Part shown: positions 26,508-35,169 of the stretch, piece after piece | How the letters are laid out: every line of letters starts with the position of its first letter | Numbering within the stretch: position 1 is the stretch's first letter | Assembly: GCF_000170795.1 (NCBI RefSeq) | Contig: NZ_ABCM01000003.1 | Span: 355,627 to 419,626 of the forward strand | Origin: Pedobacter sp. BAL39 | GTDB lineage: Bacteria; Bacteroidota; Bacteroidia; Sphingobacteriales; Sphingobacteriaceae | Length of the DNA: 64,000 nucleotides | Direction: 5' to 3' | The notes under the pieces: model-generated | What the model was told of the DNA's origin: nothing | Databases searched by the model: none | What the model saw: the letters and a program-made list of their open reading frames with translations, nothing else | Position numbers and translations under genes: made by a program

Positions 26508-27314
26508 ATGCAAAAGACAATTTTTATAACTGGAGCCTCATCTGGCTTAGGGAAAGCAACAGCTAAGTTATTTCAGGCAAATGGTTGGCATGTAATTGCT
26601 ACGATGCGCAGACCACAAGAAGAAGATGAATTGAAAAGTCTTCCTCTTGTAACGGTATTGCCTCTGGATGTCACTGATCGCGCTCAAATCAAAAAAACTG
26701 TGGCTAATATTTTGGAAGACTATTCCGTAGACGTAGTCCTGAATAATGCCGGCTATGGTCTTATTGGTCCGCTGGAAGCGTTTAGCGATGAGCAGATTCA
26801 AACACAGGTTCAAACCAACCTCTTTGGTATGGTTGACACTACAAGGGCATTTATCCCTTACTTTCGGAAAATGAACAAAGGTACCTTCATCAACATCACT
26901 TCCACCTTTGGGCTGTTAGGATATCCGACCTGCTCGGTTTACAACGCGACCAAGTTTGCTGTCGATGGCTTTTCCGAAGGCCTTGCTTATGAATTGGCCC
27001 AGTTTGGTATCCGCGTGAAAGTCGTAGCGCCTGGTGGTATGCAGACTGATTTCGCCGGGAGGTCTATGCAGGGAAGCATGCATGAAGCTTATGGGCAATT
27101 GGCAACTAAGGTCAGTGAGGGGTACAGTGCAGATCAGATCGCTAATTACACAAAAGCGGAAGAGGTAGCCAGGGTCATCTATGACGCAGCGACAGATGGT
27201 AAAGATCAGCTGAGGTACATCGCAGGTAATGATGCCATTGCCTTATACAAAGAACGACTGGAGTTAACACCAGAACGACAGTTTACAAAAATCCGCTCCC
27301 AGTTCATTTTTTAG
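26508..27314 (+). CDS. Short-chain dehydrogenase/reductase (SDR), paired with AraC
   Basis: From ATG 26508 the protein is 268 residues and begins MQKTIFITGASSGLG, as its paralogue at 33373 does. An ATG eight codons upstream (26484) is less likely. The cofactor motif is TGASSGLG, followed by NNAGYG, a Ser in ITSTFG, and the catalytic pair YNATK. The family uses NAD(P)H to reduce or oxidise a carbonyl or alcohol; the substrate is not evident. The next gene, 74 bases on, is an AraC regulator. The same SDR-AraC order recurs at 33373-35128 and, on the other strand, at 31295-33158. Confidence 0.9.
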   Translation: MQKTIFITGASSGLGKATAKLFQANGWHVIATMRRPQEEDELKSLPLVTVLPLDVTDRAQIKKTVANILEDYSVDVVLNNAGYGLIGPLEAFSDEQIQTQVQTNLFGMVDTTRAFIPYFRKMNKGTFINITSTFGLLGYPTCSVYNATKFAVDGFSEGLAYELAQFGIRVKVVAPGGMQTDFAGRSMQGSMHEAYGQLATKVSEGYSADQIANYTKAEEVARVIYDAATDGKDQLRYIAGNDAIALYKERLELTPERQFTKIRSQFIF

Positions 27315-27374
27315 CTTTTCAGGTAATTCCTGTTTAACTGTTAGTGGTGCCAACAGGAATTGCTTCTAATAAAT

Positions 27375-27382
27375 TAGATTTG
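27375..27382 (+). promoter_or_regulatory. Candidate TAnnTTTG box giving a leaderless AraC transcript
   Basis: TAGATTTG matches the -7 consensus and ends six bases before the ATG at 27389. Transcription would begin at the start codon. It also argues against the upstream GTG start at 27344. Confidence 0.4.
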
Positions 27383-27388
27383 TATACC

Positions 27389-28321
27389 ATGAAAAAACAG
27401 CCGGTCGTATTCAATTCCTTATCTCAGCTGCATAAAGCAATGGGGCAGCAAGCCCCATTACATCCGCTCATCAGCATTATAAATTATGGAGATGCACATT
27501 TTGACCCTAAAGATTTTGAACAGGGCATTATCCTGAACTTCTACAAGATCTCTTTCAAAACTAGTTTTTCAGGGAAATTGAAATATGGCCAGGGATTTTA
27601 CGATTTTGAAGAAGGAGGGATGTCGTTCATTGCACCAGGACAGCTGTTGAGAATGCAGGATGAAGAAGCTGACTATAGTGGGATGACACTCCATGTTCAT
27701 CCCGATTTGCTCAGGTCTTATCCGTTGAACTATGCCATCAAACAATACGGTTTCTTTAGCTACTCTGCTGCAGAAGCCTTATATCTTTCTGAAAAGGAGA
27801 AATCGACCATTCTTAGTATATATCGCTTTATTCAGGATGAGCTGAATGAGCGGATTGATAAGTTTAGTCAGGATGTGATCATTTCGCAAATTGAGTTGCT
27901 GCTCAATTATGCCAATCGCTTTTATGAGCGTCAATTCATTACACGAAAAGCCGTAAACAATGACCTGCTTGCCCGGCTGGAACAACAATTGGAAGATGAT
28001 TTCAACAACGACAGGTCATTGATCAGAGGATTACCTTCGGTTAATGCTGTTGCGGCACAATTGAATGTAACCCCACGTTACCTGAGCGACTTGTTACGAA
28101 ATCTTGTCGGTTTGAATACCCAGCAATTGATTCACGAAAAATTGATCGAAAAAGCAAAAACCTACCTGGCAAAAGATGAAATGACTGTAGCTGAAATTGC
28201 TTATCACCTAGGCTTTGAACACCCGCAGTCATTTAATAAGTTGTTTAAAAGTAAAACCTCATTTTCGCCATCAGATTATAAAAAGAGTCATCTAAACTCA
28301 TTTCAACAGCATGAAAAGTAA
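27389..28321 (+). CDS. AraC family transcriptional regulator
   Basis: From ATG 27389 the protein is 310 residues. An N-terminal AraC-type sensing domain (about 20-130) begins with HPLISIINYGDAHFD. Two helix-turn-helix motifs lie at 215-305: VAAQLNVTPRYLSDLLRNLV, and VAEIAYHLGFEHPQSFNKLF. It is a clear paralogue of the regulator at 34220-35128; both share the phrases SEKE, IELLLNY and RQFITRK. Its likely target is the SDR gene just upstream. A GTG at 27344 could add 15 residues but would lie upstream of the predicted transcription start. Confidence 0.9.
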   Translation: MKKQPVVFNSLSQLHKAMGQQAPLHPLISIINYGDAHFDPKDFEQGIILNFYKISFKTSFSGKLKYGQGFYDFEEGGMSFIAPGQLLRMQDEEADYSGMTLHVHPDLLRSYPLNYAIKQYGFFSYSAAEALYLSEKEKSTILSIYRFIQDELNERIDKFSQDVIISQIELLLNYANRFYERQFITRKAVNNDLLARLEQQLEDDFNNDRSLIRGLPSVNAVAAQLNVTPRYLSDLLRNLVGLNTQQLIHEKLIEKAKTYLAKDEMTVAEIAYHLGFEHPQSFNKLFKSKTSFSPSDYKKSHLNSFQQHEK

Positions 28322-28816
28322 ATGATTGAACCTTTTGAGATGCACTTTTCCGATTTGAAACTTAAGCTGCTATTGTGATCCCAGTGTTGATCCCGCTTAG
28401 GCTAATCGTAGATTCTTTTTAGTTGTTGAAAACAAAAGCCTATATTCTTGGTTTGTTAACTTTAGCGCTGGTCCATCCCGGCGACGTCAACAAAAATCGC
28501 CATTCTAAAACCGCATAGTAAGATTTTGCATGGCTTGTGTTAAACGACTGAATGACAAACAACTGTTAGAGATATTATACCGATCGGAAAATCCCGTTGC
28601 TATTTATACGGGTGAGGAAATCCTGATTGAACTGGCAAACCCCGCCATGATGGCCGCTTAATCTTCTTTTGATTCATTTCCGGATTTTTCATAGTTTATT
28701 TTGTTTATCAATAAATAGATGGTTGTTAAACAACCTAACTGATATCAGTTTACATATTTTGAAAACTTAGCCGCCGGGCTTTTGTTCTGTACTACACAAC
28801 ATATCAATCTATCTCC
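28322..28816. other. 495-base gap with a PAS gene remnant
   Basis: Only a short PAS remnant (28530-28661) was recognised here. The rest is AT-rich and shows no gene, terminator or repeat I can support. Confidence 0.5.
28530..28661 (+). pseudogene. Fragment of a PAS-domain gene
   Basis: A 43-codon frame encodes LLEILYRSENPVAIYTGEEI followed by LIELANPAMMA and a stop. This matches the first 40 residues of PAS kinases such as the one at 24468 (LLQVLFQSPNATAVYAGEDV then NAAMLSLW). Nothing after it continues the domain. It is best read as the 5' remnant of a lost PAS kinase gene; expression of a tiny protein is not excluded. Confidence 0.55.
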
Positions 28817-29551
28817 ATGAAAAACGAATTGAGCAACCAAATCATCGACAGCCTGAAGGAACTGAATTTCAGCCCGACAGGAAAAGAAAATATTGACCAG
28901 GGCGAACGGATTGTATCTGCTCTCGCGGGCGGATGGCTTTTATATAAAAGCTTGAAAAACATCGGTAAACACCCTGTTATGGGCTTGCAAGGTGCCGCCG
29001 CCGCAGGACTATTATTGTATCGTGGCGCTACAGGCGTATGCCCGGTTTATAAAAAGCTGGATATCGATACTACAGATCCACAGGCCATTAACATCACAGA
29101 AGAAATTACTGTAAATGCTCCAAAAGATAAAGTCTATGCATTCTGGCGTGATCTTTCTAACCTCCCAAAATTTATGACCCATTTGAAAAGTGTAGAACAG
29201 CTGGATACAGAAATTTCCACGTGGACAGCAAACACGCCTGGCGGCTTAATTGACTTGACCTGGACAGCTCAGATTACCCGCGAAGAAACAGACGAATATA
29301 TCGGCTGGCAATCTTTGGCGGATTCTATGATTGATAATGCCGGAAAGGTTGAATTCCGGGAATCCCTGAACGGGACAAGTACAGAGTTGCACATCGAAAT
29401 TGATTATTTTCCACCTGCTGGAAGCGTAGGCAGGGGGATCACTTCTTTATTCAATGGTGCTTTTGAACGAATGATCCGAGCTGATCTCCAAAGTTTCAAA
29501 GACTACGCGGAAACCGAAGATTTTAAGGACTATGCTGGTCTTACATTTTAA
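28817..29551 (+). CDS. SRPBCC-fold (polyketide cyclase-like) protein with membrane N-terminus
   Basis: The 244-residue protein begins with a DUF2892-like region (residues 25-80). It has two short hydrophobic stretches, VSALAGGWLLYKSL and GLQGAAAAGLLLYRG, and the motif TGVCPVYKKL. Residues 95-235 form an SRPBCC/START-like domain: ITEEITVNAPKDKVYAFWRD at its start and FNGAFERMIRADLQSFKDYAE at its end. SRPBCC proteins bind hydrophobic ligands. This two-part plan is common in bacteria, but its function is not established. It converges on the PAS protein gene at 29587-30255. Confidence 0.8.
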   Translation: MKNELSNQIIDSLKELNFSPTGKENIDQGERIVSALAGGWLLYKSLKNIGKHPVMGLQGAAAAGLLLYRGATGVCPVYKKLDIDTTDPQAINITEEITVNAPKDKVYAFWRDLSNLPKFMTHLKSVEQLDTEISTWTANTPGGLIDLTWTAQITREETDEYIGWQSLADSMIDNAGKVEFRESLNGTSTELHIEIDYFPPAGSVGRGITSLFNGAFERMIRADLQSFKDYAETEDFKDYAGLTF

Positions 29552-29586
29552 ACAGAGGATAAATTTTACCTTCTTGACTTACCGGT

Positions 29587-30255
29587 CTATGTGTGACTGG
29601 CAATCACACATACTCCATTTATCTTATCACCATCGCCTCCTAGAGGAGTAAACGCATATTGGATATGCCCGATAGTGGTTTTGTAAGGTCTGCCGTGCGT
29701 CATAACGTGGTTTAGGATTTGAGTAGGTTTGCTGTAGTTTCCCTGCCAAATGTTCAGCATGTGTTCATTTACAGCTTCAACCTTAAATTCTTTACCTGTA
29801 TAAATGCACATGGGAATTGGAGCAGACATTACGAGCGTTCGTAAGTCACGTCTGGACTGTTGAACCATTAGCCTGTTGATCTCACGCTCACATACATCGG
29901 TCGCCATAATTAAAAGTGCATTTGGTTTACCATTTGCACCAAATAGAGGCGTGTAACTATAGTCCATGAAAACACTTTCTTGCCTTCCTGAACGGGTCAG
30001 CAATACCTTTGCTGCCTGTTCCTGAATTGGCTTTCCTGTACGGATCACGTCTTCCAAATACAAAGGATACCGTTGTCCCACCAATTCTGGAAGAAATTCC
30101 AATAGTGGCGAGTTAATGATACCGGGAGATCTGTCCCACATTGCCAACATGTGTTCATTGACCATTTCGAGTTTAAGCTTTTCCGTATTGAGTATTGCAG
30201 CAGGTAAAGGAGCGTTTTCGAACAAATGATAGTGAGAGACACTAGTTTTAGGCAT
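29587..30255 (-). CDS. PAS-only protein without an output domain
   Basis: The 222-residue protein has a full PAS domain (about 8-125: FENAPLPAAILNTEKLKLEM, with VNEHMLAMWDRS after it). A second, shortened PAS domain (140-222) begins APIPMCIYTGKEFKVEAVNE. There is no kinase, cyclase, methyl-acceptor or DNA-binding part. It could be a stand-alone sensor acting on one of the orphan kinases in the window, or a truncated kinase. The frame ends cleanly and looks intact, unlike the PAS remnant at 28530. Confidence 0.75.
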   Translation of the reverse strand: MPKTSVSHYHLFENAPLPAAILNTEKLKLEMVNEHMLAMWDRSPGIINSPLLEFLPELVGQRYPLYLEDVIRTGKPIQEQAAKVLLTRSGRQESVFMDYSYTPLFGANGKPNALLIMATDVCEREINRLMVQQSRRDLRTLVMSAPIPMCIYTGKEFKVEAVNEHMLNIWQGNYSKPTQILNHVMTHGRPYKTTIGHIQYAFTPLGGDGDKINGVCVIASHT

Positions 30256-30374
30256 ATGACACAGTTAAGGACGCTAAAATGTGAACTTCCCTCAAATATT
30301 GCAAGTCTTGTTTATGATTAAAGGATAATACCTCAACATTGTGACAAATGTTTCTTAAGGCCTGTGTATGTTCA

Positions 30375-30932
30375 TTACTTCGAGTTTTTTTGGAAAAACG
30401 CGATGTATGCATCAATCGCCTTTTTCAGAAAATCCTTAGTGCTTCCATCTTTTATGTCACCGCTGTCGTCAAACAAGTCCGACACGTTTGGAAGATAGAC
30501 TTCCGGCTGCTGCATGATGGGCATATTCAGGAAAACAAGACTTTGTCTTAAATGATGGTTTGCACCGAAAGCGGCAATATTTCCCGGTGAGTTGCTGAAT
30601 ATTGCCGCTGGTTTACCATCCCAGACACTTTTTCCATACGGACGGGAACCTACATCAATGACGTTTTTTAATACGCCAGGAACGGATCGATTATATTCAG
30701 GAGTAATAAAAACTATTCCGTTTAACGCATTTGCCTCATTTCTGAAAACGGTGTAGGCCTCAGGTACTTCATTATTATCATCGAAGTCCTGATTGTAAAT
30801 TGGCAGGTCTGCAATGGAAATGATCCTGAAGTCAAAACCTTCTGGAGCCATGCCCCGAACTGCTATAGCTAATTTTTTTGAAAATGATTCTTTGCGCAGG
30901 CTTCCTGCAATGATACCGATGACTTTACTCAT
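30375..30932 (-). CDS. NADPH-dependent FMN reductase / quinone reductase
   Basis: The 185-residue flavodoxin-like protein has the FMN phosphate loop GSLRKESFSKKLA (residues 10-22) and the signature PEYNRSVPGVLKNVID (about 78-93). These match the YieF/ChrR and azoreductase group, which transfers electrons from NAD(P)H through FMN to quinones, chromate or azo compounds. The length is normal. It sits among several SDR genes and an AraC remnant, suggesting a local theme of redox and detoxification. The natural substrate is unknown. Confidence 0.9.
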   Translation of the reverse strand: MSKVIGIIAGSLRKESFSKKLAIAVRGMAPEGFDFRIISIADLPIYNQDFDDNNEVPEAYTVFRNEANALNGIVFITPEYNRSVPGVLKNVIDVGSRPYGKSVWDGKPAAIFSNSPGNIAAFGANHHLRQSLVFLNMPIMQQPEVYLPNVSDLFDDSGDIKDGSTKDFLKKAIDAYIAFFQKNSK

Positions 30933-31011
30933 GATTGGGCAGCTTAGTATTCAACTCGTATTAATTATTGTTATAACAAGTGGTTACGGAAAAAGTTGTT
31001 CCAAGGGTGCG

Positions 31012-31153
31012 CAAAAGAAAAACTGTCTACAACAAACCTTTCCGTAAGCGAAGTCGCGTACGAACTGGGGTTCGAGCACAGTCAGTCGTTCAGTAAAATG
31101 TTCAAACAAAGGCCAATCTTTCTCCTCTTGAATTTAGGCAATCTTTCAATTGA
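31012..31153 (+). pseudogene. Second decayed AraC gene end, frameshifted
   Basis: The frame KEKLSTTNLSVSEVAYELGF, followed by EHSQSFSKMFKQ, is the second helix-turn-helix of an AraC regulator. Around 31107-31113 the frame shifts, and the normal ending ANLSPLEFRQSFN followed by a stop (31151-31153) appears one frame away. Everything N-terminal to this is gone. The best local match in style is the regulator at 27389-28321 (YHLGFEHPQSFNKLFK). No other gene was found in the gap 30933-31294. Confidence 0.75.
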
Positions 31154-31294
31154 GCCTAATCCAATATAAAACATTGAAAAATTAGAGGAACCAGTACCAG
31201 CTCTACTCGTTCCTCTAAGTAATAAACCTTCCTTCAACAGTTCAAATAGATCAGAGGCATGATGAATAACGGTGGTTTCTATTAAATGAATAAA

Positions 31295-32137
31295 TTATTT
31301 GAAATCAGTCGACAGCGAAAGCGCTCTGTTGGCTTCAATACCTGTTTGCAGCATTTGTATTTTGTAATCCGCAAACTGAAGTGCATCGGAACCTAATAAT
31401 AAACGCAACGGCGGATCTTGTGACTTTGACAATTCGATCATCACTGCTGCTATCTTTGCAGGATCACCAATTTGATTGCCAGGTACATCTTCCAGGTGTT
31501 TGCGTTTTTCTTCCGCAATAGCGGTGTATGCTGAAATTGGATTTGCTGGCACCGCAATGGAGCTGCTTTTTAAGAAATTGGTACGCACGTAACCAGGTTC
31601 AATGATCGTGACATTTATACCGAATGGGTTTACCTCTTGAGCCAGGGCTTCAGATAAACCTTCTACGGCGAATTTAGTGGCACAATAAATTCCCCATCCG
31701 GCACCGGCAATCAGTCCGAATACAGAAGAAAGGTTGAAAATCTGGCCCGACTGAGCTTCACGCATATATGGTAGCACTTGTCTGGTCACATGGAGAAGAC
31801 CAAATACATTAACATCAAAACTATACTGTACTTCTGTCGCGGATGACTCTTCAATGCCACCAATCAGTCCGAAACCCGCATTGTTAACTAAAACATCAAT
31901 GCGGTTAAATTTTGCTATTGCAGCGTCTACTGCAGATTTAACACTTTCCTCATTTGAGATGTCCACTTGCAGTGGGAGGAATTGTGAGGATGAACTTCCA
32001 ACTGCATTTTGCAACGTGACCAGATTTCTTGCTGTTGCTGCTACATTGTAACCCTGAGCAAGTAACTGTTGGGTCAGGATCAGTCCCATTCCTTGTGAGG
32101 CGCCAGTAATAAACCATGTCTTTTGTTGATTTTCCAT
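31295..32137 (-). CDS. Short-chain dehydrogenase/reductase (SDR)
   Basis: This 280-residue SDR has the cofactor loop TGASQGMG (residues 11-18), NNAGFG, a Ser in LSSVFG and the catalytic motif YCATK. It belongs to the same subgroup as the SDRs at 26508 and 33373 (all share the phrase IGxxE or GPLE after NNAGxG), but is more divergent. The AraC gene at 32226-33158 lies upstream on the same strand, 88 bases away. A TAnnTTTG box just upstream of the ATG suggests its own, leaderless transcript. The substrate is unknown. Confidence 0.9.
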   Translation of the reverse strand: MENQQKTWFITGASQGMGLILTQQLLAQGYNVAATARNLVTLQNAVGSSSSQFLPLQVDISNEESVKSAVDAAIAKFNRIDVLVNNAGFGLIGGIEESSATEVQYSFDVNVFGLLHVTRQVLPYMREAQSGQIFNLSSVFGLIAGAGWGIYCATKFAVEGLSEALAQEVNPFGINVTIIEPGYVRTNFLKSSSIAVPANPISAYTAIAEEKRKHLEDVPGNQIGDPAKIAAVMIELSKSQDPPLRLLLGSDALQFADYKIQMLQTGIEANRALSLSTDFK

Positions 32138-32142
32138 ATGTT

Positions 32143-32150
32143 CAAAATTA
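32143..32150 (-). promoter_or_regulatory. Candidate TAnnTTTG box, leaderless for the SDR gene
   Basis: On the minus strand the bases read TAATTTTG, ending five bases before the ATG at 32137. Initiation would fall at the start codon. No clear -33 TTG at the usual distance. Confidence 0.4.
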
Positions 32151-32225
32151 TATGGAACAAAGGAACGCAGTGGATGGCGTTTGCTGCTTATTTAAACCGC
32201 AGGGATACTTAGGAGTTTCAAATAT

Positions 32226-33158
32226 TTAAGCCATACCTGCATTTTCGCGGAACTGAGAAGGGGGGATGTTTTCTTTTTTATTGAAGAAAGAGCTGAAGGA
32301 GCCATGCTCAGCAAATCCGAGAACGTAACTGATGGTCCTGATGTCCCAATCTGTTTGGATGAGCAGGGTCTTTGCCTCATAAAGTAATCTTTCCTGAATA
32401 TGCGCCCTTAACGTTTTGCCAGTTTGATTTTTTACCAGCGAATTCAGGTAATTGGGGTGTACATTGAGATGTGCAGCAAATTCCGCTGCGGTTTTAATCT
32501 TCACGATGCTTTGCGGATCATTGATCTGAAATGTGGATTCCAGTAGATTTAAAAAACCATAGATGTAACGATAACTGTCAGGAACAGCAACATCAGCGAG
32601 GGTTTTCCCGGCCCGCTGGCTTTCGAGGAGAATCATCTGCAGATGTAATAAGATCGCTTGCTTTTTATCATCATGGAGACTGCCCGCTTCATCCATGATT
32701 GATTTAAAATATTGGTCGATGATCAATGATTTTTCCGGGGGTAGTTGTATTACTGCTTTGGCAGGATTGAAATACGGATATTGCCTGAACAATTGCAGCA
32801 GATGTTCTGCGTGATCAAAATAAGCAGGATGAATCAAACAGAAATGGCCTCCGGTTTCGTCGGAAGTAGTTTGCCAGGACATAATTTCATCGGGATGCAG
32901 AAATGCAATATCTCCCGGACTGAGCGGGTACTGATGGAGGCCAACCGTCAAAATTCCAGTGCCGGCAGTAATGTGAAAAATCTTAAAAAACTGCCGGCGG
33001 TTGGCAGAGATATAATCATTTACCGGATGTTGATCACGGTTTTTTACAATGAAATAACTTCCACCTATAGGATAGTGTTCAACATTTAGAAATGGAACCT
33101 TAAAGTGCTCCTCTGCAAATCTTTCTAATTCAAAACGTGGTATTTCCGATTTATTCAT
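32226..33158 (-). CDS. AraC family transcriptional regulator
   Basis: The 310-residue regulator has a cupin sensing domain (about 25-160, with GTGILTVGLHQYPLSPGDIA). Two helix-turn-helix motifs lie at 215-305: FAAHLNVHPNYLNSLVKNQT and IRTISYVLGFAEHGSFSSFF. It resembles the regulator at 1634-2512 more than the pair at 27389 and 34220. It lies upstream of, and in the same direction as, the SDR gene at 31295-32137, its likely target. It diverges from the SDR gene at 33373 across a 214-base promoter region. Confidence 0.9.
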   Translation of the reverse strand: MNKSEIPRFELERFAEEHFKVPFLNVEHYPIGGSYFIVKNRDQHPVNDYISANRRQFFKIFHITAGTGILTVGLHQYPLSPGDIAFLHPDEIMSWQTTSDETGGHFCLIHPAYFDHAEHLLQLFRQYPYFNPAKAVIQLPPEKSLIIDQYFKSIMDEAGSLHDDKKQAILLHLQMILLESQRAGKTLADVAVPDSYRYIYGFLNLLESTFQINDPQSIVKIKTAAEFAAHLNVHPNYLNSLVKNQTGKTLRAHIQERLLYEAKTLLIQTDWDIRTISYVLGFAEHGSFSSFFNKKENIPPSQFRENAGMA

Positions 33159-33372
33159 CCCTCAAATCACTGATTCATGCGCCGCAGACCTTACCAGTAT
33201 GGCCATGAGTGGTGTATACAAAAATAAGGAAACTCTTATAATAATAGCGACTACCAAATTTTGATGAACCGGGCTTCGGAATAAATACCGTAATAAGTAT
33301 ACAGGTCTCCGGAATTCGTCTTATCTCTGGCCAAACTTCAGTAACGACATTTGGGTCATATTTAAAGAACAT

Positions 33373-34188
33373 ATGAAAAAGACCATATTAATTACAGGAG
33401 CAAGCAGTGGATTAGGAAAAGAGACTGCAAAATTATTTCATTCCAGGGGATGGAACGTCATTGCCACTATGCGGAAACCAGAACAGGACACAGAGTTGAA
33501 GGCATTGGAAAATGTCCTGGTCACAAAACTTGATGTGCTGGACCTCAAAACGATCAATACGGCAGTTGCCGAAGGCTTAGACAGATTTGGAAAGATTGAT
33601 GCGCTCCTGAACAATGCCGGATATGGAGCGTATGGTCCGTTGGAATCTTTTTCCCGAGATCACATCATTCGCCAGTTCAATACCAACGTGATTGGACTCT
33701 TGGATGTCACCAGGGCTGTACTTCCACACTTCAGGATAAATGAAGGAGGCACCATCATCAACATATCCTCTATTGGTGGCAAAATGGCTTTTCCTTTGGG
33801 TGCATTGTATCATGGGACAAAGTTTGCAGTGGAGGGGATTTCCGAATCTCTTACATATGAGGTTGAGCAGTTTGGCGGGAAAATAAAAATCGTAGAACCC
33901 GGCGCAATTGATACCGACTTTACCGGACGTTCGCTAGATTTTAGCAATGATGAAACGCTTACCGCATACCAACCATTAATTGGAAAAGTGATGGGGGCGA
34001 TGCAGGACTTATTTCAAAATGCTTCGGAACCCCGCGTGATTGCAGAAGTTATTTATGAAGCGGCAACTGATGGGAAGGACCAATTGAGGTACACGGCAGG
34101 GCAGGACGCAGAGATGATGATCGGTCTTCGTCAGCAATTGGCTGATGAATCGTTTATTAGTGGAATAAAAAGTCAGTTTGGAATCTAA
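33373..34188 (+). CDS. Short-chain dehydrogenase/reductase (SDR), paired with AraC
   Basis: The 271-residue enzyme begins MKKTILITGASSGLG and has NNAGYG, a Ser in ISSIGG and the catalytic YHGTK. It is a close paralogue of the SDR at 26508: the region before the C-terminus, AATDGKDQLRY followed by xAGxDA, is nearly the same in both. The regulator gene at 34220 follows by 31 bases, tight enough for one operon. The cofactor loop and catalytic residues are intact, so it should be active as an NAD(P)-dependent oxidoreductase. Confidence 0.92.
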   Translation: MKKTILITGASSGLGKETAKLFHSRGWNVIATMRKPEQDTELKALENVLVTKLDVLDLKTINTAVAEGLDRFGKIDALLNNAGYGAYGPLESFSRDHIIRQFNTNVIGLLDVTRAVLPHFRINEGGTIINISSIGGKMAFPLGALYHGTKFAVEGISESLTYEVEQFGGKIKIVEPGAIDTDFTGRSLDFSNDETLTAYQPLIGKVMGAMQDLFQNASEPRVIAEVIYEAATDGKDQLRYTAGQDAEMMIGLRQQLADESFISGIKSQFGI

Positions 34189-34219
34189 TTTTATGATATT
34201 TACACTATAAAATCACACC

Positions 34220-35128
34220 ATGAGTACATTTGTGCATTTACATACGATGGCCAACCTCTACGAGTTATTTGAGCTGGACCATCCTGTTCAAAACCCTTTG
34301 ATCTCAGTGGTAGACTTTAGCCAGGTGAAGGGAAGTGTCAGTGAGGATATCAAAATTTCCGCGGACTACTATTCCATTATGTTCAAAAACACCAGAAATA
34401 ATAACGTAAAATATGGTCGAAAGACTATCGATTTTCAGGGCGGCAGTTTGATTTGTATGGCACCCAATCAGGTTCTTGGAATGGATGTGGATACGGAAGC
34501 CTCTGATAACATCACTGGATGGGGCCTTTTTTTTCACCCTGATCTGATCAGTGCTTTTTCATTGAATGATAGAATGAAAGAATATACTTTTTTCAACTAC
34601 GAGACGTCGGAAGCATTGCACCTCTCTGAAAAGGAACGGCAGGTTTTATATGAATGCGTACTGAAGATTGAAACTGAACTGCAGGAAAATATCGATGTCT
34701 ATAGTCAGACTATTATGGTGTCTTCCATTGAATTATTGCTGAATTACTGCAGCAGGTATTACGGGCGTCAGTTTATCACCAGAAAAAGTTTAAACCATGC
34801 GGTGGTGGGTCAGATCGAAAAGATCATGACCCGCTATTATCATGAAAATCATGAGGATAAAGGACTGCTAACGGTAAAATACCTGGCAGAAAAAGTGAAT
34901 CTGTCTCCCAGCTACCTCAGCGATTTACTAAAAAAGGAAACTGGCAAAAATGCACAGGACCACATCCACTTTTATCTGATTCAGGAAGGTAAAAACATGC
35001 TCTTAAGTACAAGTAAATCAGTTACCGAAATCGCCTATAAGCTGGGGTTTGAGTATCCGCAGTATTTCAGTAAGCTTTTTAAGCAAAAAACTGGTAAAAC
35101 TCCTATAGAATTCAGAAGTATAAATTAA
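34220..35128 (+). CDS. AraC family transcriptional regulator
   Basis: The 302-residue regulator has an AraC-type sensing region (about 15-130, beginning NPLISVVDFSQV). Two helix-turn-helix motifs lie at 215-300: LAEKVNLSPSYLSDLLKKET and VTEIAYKLGFEYPQYFSKLF. It is a paralogue of the regulator at 27389-28321 and the nearest intact relative of the remnant at 26166-26373. Its gene is 31 bases after an SDR gene and probably controls it. An ATG ten codons downstream is an alternative start. Confidence 0.9.
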   Translation: MSTFVHLHTMANLYELFELDHPVQNPLISVVDFSQVKGSVSEDIKISADYYSIMFKNTRNNNVKYGRKTIDFQGGSLICMAPNQVLGMDVDTEASDNITGWGLFFHPDLISAFSLNDRMKEYTFFNYETSEALHLSEKERQVLYECVLKIETELQENIDVYSQTIMVSSIELLLNYCSRYYGRQFITRKSLNHAVVGQIEKIMTRYYHENHEDKGLLTVKYLAEKVNLSPSYLSDLLKKETGKNAQDHIHFYLIQEGKNMLLSTSKSVTEIAYKLGFEYPQYFSKLFKQKTGKTPIEFRSIN

Positions 35129-35169
35129 GTTGGTGCAAATTACCTGAGCAATCCGGGGCCAAATCTTAC

